DNA of 63,692 nucleotides from SMAG-U1939 sp036376595 (GTDB taxonomy: Bacteria > Chloroflexota > Ktedonobacteria > Ktedonobacterales > JADMIN01): the NCBI GenBank assembly GCA_036376595.1, contig DASVAA010000002.1:1-63692 (forward strand). The letters run 5' to 3'. Position 1 is the first letter of the stretch; every line of letters starts with the position of its first letter. The notes beneath the pieces are model-generated. The model made no database searches, had not been told where the DNA came from, and saw nothing but the letters and a program-made list of their open reading frames with translations. The position numbers and the translations under genes were made by a program. Below are positions 42,683 to 48,967 of the stretch, one piece after another.

Positions 42683-44539
42683 TTATGCGCCCAGCGGGCT
42701 GTGCAACGCCGCGAGGACTGCCGCGCGGATGACCCGCGGCGGCGCGTAGAGCGTCTTATCTACCCACATGGTGGGCAGCGACGCGACGGAGTCCGGTGCC
42801 AACAGGTTGCTCAGATGGCGGCGGAGGTAGCCGCGCGCCTTCTGTAACATACTACGATCATTCTGCGTAGATTGTCGCGCAGCCAGCCGAAGGAGGCCGG
42901 CCACAGTCAGCGCGCCGTAAGCCGTCTCTTCGAGCGTCGCGCCGCGGATGCCCCAACCGCCGCCGCGACGCTGTGTCTGCACCAGCCAGGCGAGGGTCGC
43001 GTCGAGCCGCACGCGAACGGCCTTTGCAAGCTCCGCGTCGGCCCCTCCTTCTCCCGCCCCTTCTCCGTTGCCTATGCGGTGAATATGACTGTTGTAGCGC
43101 GCCAGGGCGAGCGCGCAGGAGAGCGTGGCGTAGTACGGGCTGATGTGCCACTTATCCTCCCAGCAGCCCTCTGGCGATCCTTGCTCCAGCAGATAGCGCG
43201 CCACTCTGCGGCATCGCTCGGCCAGCGTAGAGGCATCCGGCGTATGCCTATCATGGCCATGGTCTCCGCCATATGTAGGGGCGTCCGGTGGACGCCCGCC
43301 GTGGGATGCATGGGGCGTAGGGGCGTCCGGTGGACGCCCGCCTGCCGCGCCGGGTGTGTCCACGCTCAGCAGGGCATCGAGCGCGTGGGCGTTGGTGCTA
43401 GTGGAGGCGGTGCGCTCGCCCTCATAGCTGACGTAGTGGCTGTCGCGCGCGAAGGGATTGAGCGGCGCCAGGTCGGAGCGTACGCCGCTCTCATTGAGCA
43501 CCGCGAGCGTCAGCGCGGTATCGTCGGCATCGCACGGCAGACTGCTCAAACGTGAGAAGCCGGCTCCGTCCGCGGTCAACGCGCCGCGCAGCCACGTCAG
43601 GATGCGACCGTGGGAATGCGCGTTCGTAGGGGCGCCTGGCGGACGCCCGCCCACGGCGAAGCCGCCGAGCCGCAGCAGGTGGAGCGTCCACGCGGCCTCG
43701 AACACGTCGGCGGGGTGTGAGGTTGCCATCGCGCCGGGGTCGCCCGCGCGCGCGGAGTCCACTTCGAGGTGTCGCAGCCAGGCGGCGGCGGCTGAATCCC
43801 ACTCGGGCGCGTGCAGCAGCACGGCGGCCGTGGCCGAGGGGGAGCAGCCGTAGGCGCCGTTGGGGGCGCGGCACGTCGCGCGCAGCCGCGGGTAATCCAG
43901 CGCCGGGCCAAGCACCTCCAGCGCATGCACCAGACTGGAGCGACCGGTGTAGAGCGCGTCGAGCGGCAGACGCGCCAGCTTCGCATCGCGCCGCGCGAGC
44001 ATCAGGTCCAGGTCGGGGATGTCGAGATGGATGCCGTGGCGCTCCAGCTCGGCGGCGAGCGTGGGGATCAGGAACTCGAAGAACGGCGTATCGCCCGCGG
44101 CCTCGGCGCGCCAGCGCGGCAACACGCCCCGCAGCGCGCGAAGCCCCCGCGCCACCGCCAGCCGAACCGCATCGGTCTGCTCCGGCGCGCGATGGAGGGC
44201 CAGCAGCGCGGCCATGCTGGGAATCACGCCGTGCGGGAAGGGCGGTCCCCAGCCACCGCCGCGCCGCTGGTGGCGCAGCAGCCAGTCAAGGGCCGCGGGG
44301 AACGCCAGGCGCTGGGGATCTTCGGGATGCCGCACGAGCGCCACCCACGCCGCCTCGTAGGCCGACGCGCTGATGCGCCCTCCGCCCCAGCGCTCGTCTT
44401 GATCCTGCGCGATCTCGTCGAGCAGCGCGGCGGCCATGCCGGCAAGGTCCAGTCGGCGCCTCGCGCCAGCGGAGCGTGTAGGGGTATCCACCGGATGCCC
44501 ACCCGGCGTGTGCCCCGTGAGCGAGGGGTCGCGAGGCAT
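42683..44539 (-). CDS. Class II diterpene cyclase (copalyl/halimadienyl diphosphate synthase type), four family A insertions
   Basis: A 618-residue beta-gamma domain protein of the squalene-hopene/CPS superfamily. The protonating DxDD is DADD at residues 337-340 (CDADDTALTLAVL). QW-type repeats are QRRGGGWGPP near residue 90 and QTQRRGGGWGIRG near 540. It converts GGPP to a bicyclic diphosphate without ionising the diphosphate group. Bacterial homologues are about 500-530 residues. Extra stretches at residues 13-21, 297-305, 400-408 and 414-422 (such as GGRPPDAPT) are family A DNA. Start at 44539 follows GGAGGATATGCC; 44554 and 44545 are alternatives. No GGPP synthase lies in the window. Confidence 0.88.
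   Translation of the reverse strand: MPRDPSLTGHTPGGHPVDTPTRSAGARRRLDLAGMAAALLDEIAQDQDERWGGGRISASAYEAAWVALVRHPEDPQRLAFPAALDWLLRHQRRGGGWGPPFPHGVIPSMAALLALHRAPEQTDAVRLAVARGLRALRGVLPRWRAEAAGDTPFFEFLIPTLAAELERHGIHLDIPDLDLMLARRDAKLARLPLDALYTGRSSLVHALEVLGPALDYPRLRATCRAPNGAYGCSPSATAAVLLHAPEWDSAAAAWLRHLEVDSARAGDPGAMATSHPADVFEAAWTLHLLRLGGFAVGGRPPGAPTNAHSHGRILTWLRGALTADGAGFSRLSSLPCDADDTALTLAVLNESGVRSDLAPLNPFARDSHYVSYEGERTASTSTNAHALDALLSVDTPGAAGGRPPDAPTPHASHGGRPPDAPTYGGDHGHDRHTPDASTLAERCRRVARYLLEQGSPEGCWEDKWHISPYYATLSCALALARYNSHIHRIGNGEGAGEGGADAELAKAVRVRLDATLAWLVQTQRRGGGWGIRGATLEETAYGALTVAGLLRLAARQSTQNDRSMLQKARGYLRRHLSNLLAPDSVASLPTMWVDKTLYAPPRVIRAAVLAALHSPLGA
43275..43298 (-). repeat. Family A repeat, copy 6, in the diterpene cyclase
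   Basis: Perfect arms, reading GGRPPDAPT in the gene frame. It lies only 18 bp from copy 7. Confidence 0.9.
43317..43340 (-). repeat. Family A repeat, copy 7, in the diterpene cyclase
   Basis: Perfect arms and CTACG tail on the gene strand; reads GGRPPDAPT. Confidence 0.9.
43626..43649 (-). repeat. Family A repeat, copy 8, in the diterpene cyclase
   Basis: Diverged left arm on the plus strand (GGGCGCCT). The gene reads GGRPPGAPT. Confidence 0.75.
44478..44501 (-). repeat. Family A repeat, copy 9, in the diterpene cyclase N-terminus
   Basis: GGGTATCC, ACC, GGATGCCC; the gene reads GGHPVDTPT. The changed arms still pair apart from one T-G. Confidence 0.65.
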
Positions 44540-44649
44540 CGGCATATCCTCCATTCCTGCGGGAGATTGCGGGTGACTGGCGAGCGCTATGCGGTTGTCT
44601 CTATGCGGATGCGCTGCGCCTCACTGGTGTCGCGCCGGCAAGCGGCCGG

Positions 44650-46146
44650 CTACATAGCGGCAACCTGTGCGTGCGGCGGGCCGAGACGACGCGCGGAGAT
44701 GGATGGCACCGGCAGGGTGAGGTGGAACGTGCTGCCCTCCCCATCCACGCCGGTGCTCTCGACCCAGATGCGGCCGCCCATGGACTCGGCGAGCACACGA
44801 CACAGATAGAGGCCCAGGCCGGTGCCCTGCACCTTGGAGGCGAGGTCGCGCGGCAGGCGCACGAAGCGATTGAAGAGCAGCGGCGCCTGATCCGGTGGGA
44901 TGCCGTGCCCAAAATCTCTGATGGTGATCTCGACCAACGCCGGCACATGGCGCGCGCCACGTTGCCAGCGCGCCCGGCCTGCCGCGACGGGCAGCTCCTT
45001 GAGGAAGGCGCGCGCCTCGATGGGTGTGCCCGGCGGCGAGTACTTCACGGCATTGGAGAGCAAGTTGGTGAGCACCTGCTGCAAGCGCACGCGCTCGCCC
45101 CAGACCACCAGCGTTTCAGGCACGTCCACCACCAGGTCGCGCAGCGGATGCGCGCTGTCGGATAGGCGCGTGCCCTCCGCCGCGACGTCGCCCGTGCGCG
45201 GGTCGATCAGCAGGATGGCGGCATCGAGGGCCGCGCGGACGGCGACCGGCTCGGAGGTGAAGGTGCCGCTGTCGCGGTCGATCTCACGGCTGCTGAGGAT
45301 ACCCTGCACCAGCTCGATCAGCGAGTCGCCCACGCGGCAGACGTGGTCGAGCGTGTAGGCAAGCTGATCGGGAGGTAGCAGGTCGGGGCGCTCGCGCAGG
45401 GTTTCGAGATAGGTCTGCATCGTCATCAAGGGTGTGCGCAGCTCGTGGTTGACGCTGGCAATGAACTCGTCTTTGAGCACGTCGAGCTGCTGGGCGCGCT
45501 CGTACGCCACGCCCACGGCGCCCAGCGTGCGCTGAAACAGGCGCCAGATGGTGATCATCAGCACGGCGAAGAGCCACTGGTGAACCAGCGCCACCGGCAG
45601 GATGAGCAGCAGCTCGTGCCGGAGCGTAGAGTCCACCACCCCAGGATGCCCCGGCAGCACTGGCAACAGGAGCAGCAACACAACCGTGGCGACGTTCATC
45701 ACGACGGCGGCCAGCACGATCCAGCGCACGTTGCCCAGCAGCCCGGCCAGCACGATCACCACGCTGAAAGGGGTCAACTCGACGATGGCGAAGGGGTCCA
45801 GCCCGAGGTAGGCGCTCCAGATGGCGAGCGAGGCCGAGGTGCCCAGCGCGCTGGTGCCTGCGACGAAGGCGGTGGCGAGGTTGAGCTGCTCGCGCCGCAC
45901 GGCCAGCAGACCCAGCCACAGGGTGACGATACAGCACGCCAGCATAATCGCCGTCACCAGCAGCGCGCTGCGCGGGACCACCGAGGACGGTATCACCAGC
46001 GAGGAAGCCGCGAGCATCACCGCGACGACGGCGCAGATCGCCATGAACACGGGGGTGATCGTGCGGAGCATCTGGAGGCGCCGCTCACGGTCGTAGCCGA
46101 CATAGATCTCGCGCTCGGTGCGCGTAATCAGCGATTTCTCGATCAT
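44650..46146 (-). CDS. Membrane sensor histidine kinase
   Basis: A 498-residue protein with a six-helix membrane N-terminus (about residues 28-215) and no large external domain, a HisKA dimer with the H-box FIASVNHELRTPLMTMQ, and an HATPase_c with N box NLLSNAVKYS, G1 DFGHGIPPDQ and G2 KVQGTGLGLYLC. It autophosphorylates in response to a membrane or cytosolic signal. It lies between the receivers and the terpene genes on the same strand. Overlaps and spacing (58 bp and 110 bp) suit one transcript. Confidence 0.9.
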   Translation of the reverse strand: MIEKSLITRTEREIYVGYDRERRLQMLRTITPVFMAICAVVAVMLAASSLVIPSSVVPRSALLVTAIMLACCIVTLWLGLLAVRREQLNLATAFVAGTSALGTSASLAIWSAYLGLDPFAIVELTPFSVVIVLAGLLGNVRWIVLAAVVMNVATVVLLLLLPVLPGHPGVVDSTLRHELLLILPVALVHQWLFAVLMITIWRLFQRTLGAVGVAYERAQQLDVLKDEFIASVNHELRTPLMTMQTYLETLRERPDLLPPDQLAYTLDHVCRVGDSLIELVQGILSSREIDRDSGTFTSEPVAVRAALDAAILLIDPRTGDVAAEGTRLSDSAHPLRDLVVDVPETLVVWGERVRLQQVLTNLLSNAVKYSPPGTPIEARAFLKELPVAAGRARWQRGARHVPALVEITIRDFGHGIPPDQAPLLFNRFVRLPRDLASKVQGTGLGLYLCRVLAESMGGRIWVESTGVDGEGSTFHLTLPVPSISARRLGPPHAQVAAM

Positions 46147-46204
46147 CGTCCTGCTCCGCGGCGGCCATCCCCTAAGAGCACCACCGCCCCTACACGTGAC
46201 TCAC

Positions 46205-46651
46205 TTATTCGTCGCCGTCGCCCGCCAGGTCACGCAGGCGCGCTCGCCGCTGCTGCTCAGTCAGCGCGATGGCCTGCTGGATTGCCGCGATCACCGCCTG
46301 GGGCTTGGCGGGCTTGGTGAGATACTGGTCGGCCCCAGCGTACATGCCCAGCGCCTGATCGACCGGCTGCACCAGCGCCGAGAGCATCACCACGGGAATG
46401 CCGGCGGTGTCGGGGTCGCCCCGCAGCGCGCGGACGAGCCGCAAGCCGTCAATCTCAGGCATCTTGACGTCAATCACCATGCAGTCGGGCTGCAGCTCCA
46501 TCGCCTTGTACAGGCCCTCGGCACCGTCGACTGCCACCTCGATGCGGAATCCCCCCAGCGCTTTGAGCGCGAACGAGAGGGACGCCAGGAGATCCTCGTT
46601 ATCATCCACGATCAGGACGGTGTAGTGTGGTGTGCCGGATGGGGAGCTCAT
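46205..46651 (-). CDS. Single-domain response regulator
   Basis: A 148-residue receiver: VLIVDDNEDLLASL (acidic pair), VIDVKMPEIDGL (phosphoacceptor Asp), VVMLSALVQP (switch Ser) and YLTKPAKPQAV (conserved Lys). All key residues are present, so it can take a phosphate from the adjacent kinase. There is no output domain, as in CheY. Confidence 0.9.
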   Translation of the reverse strand: MSSPSGTPHYTVLIVDDNEDLLASLSFALKALGGFRIEVAVDGAEGLYKAMELQPDCMVIDVKMPEIDGLRLVRALRGDPDTAGIPVVMLSALVQPVDQALGMYAGADQYLTKPAKPQAVIAAIQQAIALTEQQRRARLRDLAGDGDE

Positions 46652-46713
46652 GGGTCATTCCTTTCGCGTGTGCGTGCCGGGGCGCGGGAGGCGCGGGCGC
46701 GTCGCGCGGTGCT

Positions 46714-47166
46714 TTATAGAATGCGGCGGAAGCGGCTGAGGAGCTTCACCCGCTGCACGAAGAACTCTTGGGTGCAGGGCCAGACGAGATACTCGTCGGC
46801 CCCGGCGCGCAGGGCGTCAATCTTGTCGCGCACGCTGCCGCGGTACGTGACGACCATGAACAGGATGTGCCGTGTCATGGGCATCTGGGCGAGCCGCCCG
46901 ATGAACTCCACGCCCGGCATATCTGGCAGATCGAGGTCGACGACGATTAGATCGGGCGTGCGCTGGCCGATGATCGAGGCCGCCGTATGCACAGTCGGCG
47001 CGATGGCGACCAGGCAGAGCGGCTGGAGCCACTGCGCGAGGAGCTGCGCGCGCTCGGCGTCGGGGTCCACCACCAGCACGGCGAGCGGCGGGCGCGAGCC
47101 GGAGCGCGCGCCATAGGGAGCGAGCGGGCCGCCCCGGCCGTCGCCATCCCCTCGGCCTGACTTCAT
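46714..47166 (-). CDS. Receiver-domain protein with degenerate active site
   Basis: A 150-residue protein with VLVVDPDAERAQLLA (Asp-Pro-Asp instead of an acidic pair), VVDLDLPDMPGVEF (phosphoacceptor Asp present) and EYLVWPCTQEF, where Trp replaces the conserved Lys. It is likely a pseudo-receiver or altered switch. The N-terminal 25 residues are Gly/Asp/Arg-rich. Start at 47166 follows GGGAGG. First gene of the run leading to the kinase. Confidence 0.8.
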   Translation of the reverse strand: MKSGRGDGDGRGGPLAPYGARSGSRPPLAVLVVDPDAERAQLLAQWLQPLCLVAIAPTVHTAASIIGQRTPDLIVVDLDLPDMPGVEFIGRLAQMPMTRHILFMVVTYRGSVRDKIDALRAGADEYLVWPCTQEFFVQRVKLLSRFRRIL

Positions 47167-47628
47167 GTGATACCTCCCTCGCGCCGGCCGCCAACCAGGC
47201 GTACGGGCGCGCGGCATACCCGGTCACATGCCACGGGAGGGACGAGCGGAGGGATCGTGGCACACTACCCCGCCCCGCATCCCGGCCGCAATTCCCTACC
47301 ACGCCACGTGACGATACCAGGACCCAGAAATTGTACGCGGTGTCGGCGAAAACGTACGAGGCAACATCCTCGCGAGCGGGAAGATCCCTGATTGGGTGCG
47401 GCAGGTCGCACCAGGTCTGGTGAAGCGAGCAACCCTTGCATGGTGGCTGCGCGTGGTTATTCTCAGGATAACGCGCGTGTCAAGCGCACATAGTGACAGA
47501 GTGACAGGCGCCCGCAACGAAACGATCTAAGCGCACGCGGGCGAAGGGACGACGACGCCCTTAGCGGGATGCCTGCGTGCGGGCACGCAGGCACACGCGG
47601 CGGACTATGGCCCACAGCGCGACGTTGC
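47167..47628. other. Intergenic stretch, 462 bp
   Basis: It separates the receivers from plsC (both minus). I see no gene. It must hold the promoter of the receiver run and the plsC 3' flank. Confidence 0.4.
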
Positions 47629-48354
47629 CTAGAGCGCGCCCGCGGGCAGGGGCGTCTCGTCGTAGCCGCCGGATTCGCCGGAGCGGGAGCCGGTGGTCGA
47701 GCGATAGTGACCGCGATAGGCGTCGGGCAGCAGCACGGCGATGCGGTGGGCCATCTCGTCGGCGGCGAGGCGCATCGCCTGGCGCGTGGAGAGGCCGGCC
47801 GGCACGCGTGGGCGATACGGCTCGCCAAAGACGACGTGAACGTGCGGGTGATGCCAGATGCGCCAGCCGCGCGGCAGGGTCCAGACGCGCTCGCTGCCGG
47901 TGATCGCAACCGGCACGACCGGCACGTCGGCCTTCAGCGCGAGCCAAGCGGCGCCGGTCTTGAGGGGCAGCATCGCGGGTGGCGCCGGTGGGTCGGCGTA
48001 GATGCCTTCGGGGAAGACCAGCACGCACTGCTTGTTGGCCAGCAGGCCAAGGGCGATGCGCAGCGCCTCGCGGTCTGCCTCCCGGCGATGGATCGGAACA
48101 GCGCCACAGCGACGGGCGAACCAGCCCAGCAGCGGCCACTCGAAGATTTCAGAGCGGGCGAGGATGCGCATCTCGCGCCCCAGCCGCACGCCGATGAAGA
48201 TCGGGTCCGTCGGCCCCAGGTGGTTGCTGACTAGCAGCACGCCGCCCGTCCGGGGCACGCGCTCAGGGTGACTGAACGTAAACCGCGCCTGGAACGGAAT
48301 CAACAGCCGCGCCAGGCGCCGCAGCGCGTTGTACCAGGACCAGGATGCGCCCAC
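47629..48354 (-). CDS. plsC: 1-acyl-sn-glycerol-3-phosphate acyltransferase (PlsC-type)
   Basis: A 241-residue protein with the acyltransferase motifs NHLGPTDPIFIG (HX4D), VLVFPEGIYADP (FPEG) and VPVVPVAITGSERV. It adds an acyl chain to lysophosphatidate. A Gly/Ser-rich C-terminal tail follows. An N-terminal amphipathic stretch (WYNALRRLARLLIPF) probably touches the membrane. An extended -10 (TGC-TAGCAT) lies at 48412. Confidence 0.88.
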   Translation of the reverse strand: MGASWSWYNALRRLARLLIPFQARFTFSHPERVPRTGGVLLVSNHLGPTDPIFIGVRLGREMRILARSEIFEWPLLGWFARRCGAVPIHRREADREALRIALGLLANKQCVLVFPEGIYADPPAPPAMLPLKTGAAWLALKADVPVVPVAITGSERVWTLPRGWRIWHHPHVHVVFGEPYRPRVPAGLSTRQAMRLAADEMAHRIAVLLPDAYRGHYRSTTGSRSGESGGYDETPLPAGAL

Positions 48355-48411
48355 GATCTCACCCTCCGTGCTCCATAGCCCTGCGGCGGAGCATGTCTCC
48401 TCATTGCGGGT

Positions 48412-48420
48412 ATGCTAGCA
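48412..48420 (-). promoter_or_regulatory. Extended -10 promoter element for plsC
   Basis: The complement reads TGC-TAGCAT, 58 bp before the start. Confidence 0.4.
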
Positions 48421-48586
48421 CGCCACCGCGCCATTTGCCTAGCGGCCGGCATGCACGCCAGTTGCCCCGTGCCAGGTAGATGCCATGCACCCCAACGCAA
48501 TGCGCGATCTCCTCCTCGCCTCGCGTCCGAAGGGGCGTCCCGTGTACTCCCTTCGGACCATGGGTGAAGACCCACTACGGCTGAGC

Positions 48587-48615
48587 TTGCGGATGCGCGC
48601 GCAGGCTGCTACACT
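48587..48615 (+). promoter_or_regulatory. Promoter candidate for the pentose-phosphate operon
   Basis: TTGCGG (48587-48592), 17-bp spacer, TACACT (48610-48615) preceded by TGC. It leaves a leader of about 345 nt before tal-pgi, which contains family C. Confidence 0.5.
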
Positions 48616-48784
48616 GCCCTTGGACAGGCAAACGCACCGGCACTGACTGGTACAGGTCTCAGCCGGCCCGTAACGGACTGTGGGGCGTGCGAGACAATGG
48701 CTAGGCGGGCGCGAATCTGCGGCGTCGCAGGGGCGAAGTGCATCCCCGGCGGCGCCCTTTTTGCGCCATGCGCATGTGCGCGAC

Positions 48785-48848
48785 CTCGCCCGCTGTCCCT
48801 CTCCCGCGAGGACAGGGGTGGCGCGGCAGCGCCGGGGGTGAGGTCTGT
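48785..48848 (+). repeat. Family C repeat, copy 4
   Basis: CTGTCCCTCTCCCGCGAGG, then GCAGCGCCGGGGGTGAGG. It lies in the untranslated leader of tal-pgi. Confidence 0.55.
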
Positions 48849-48967
48849 GCCTTGGTTGGCCCAGCCTGTGCGGGAACGGACGCGAGCGCCTGAACCGCGC
48901 ATCAATCCGTGGCATGCGATATTTCTAGACCGAGCACCACATGGGGACGCAGGGGAGGACCCAAGAT

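Larger units (their letters stand above)
48355..48967. other. Divergent intergenic stretch, 613 bp
   Basis: It holds the plsC promoter (minus), the tal-pgi promoter candidate (48587-48615) and family C copy 4 (48785-48848). No gene is supported, though short frames exist on the minus strand. Confidence 0.55.

Noticed and set aside
46165..46195. Another family A copy near the kinase start
   Set aside because: Only CCACCGCCCCTAC-like similarity; the arms are not complementary.
45445..46320. Long plus-strand frame (291 residues) opposite the histidine kinase
   Set aside because: Histidine/glutamine-rich composition typical of antisense high-GC coding DNA; the kinase motifs on the other strand are unambiguous.
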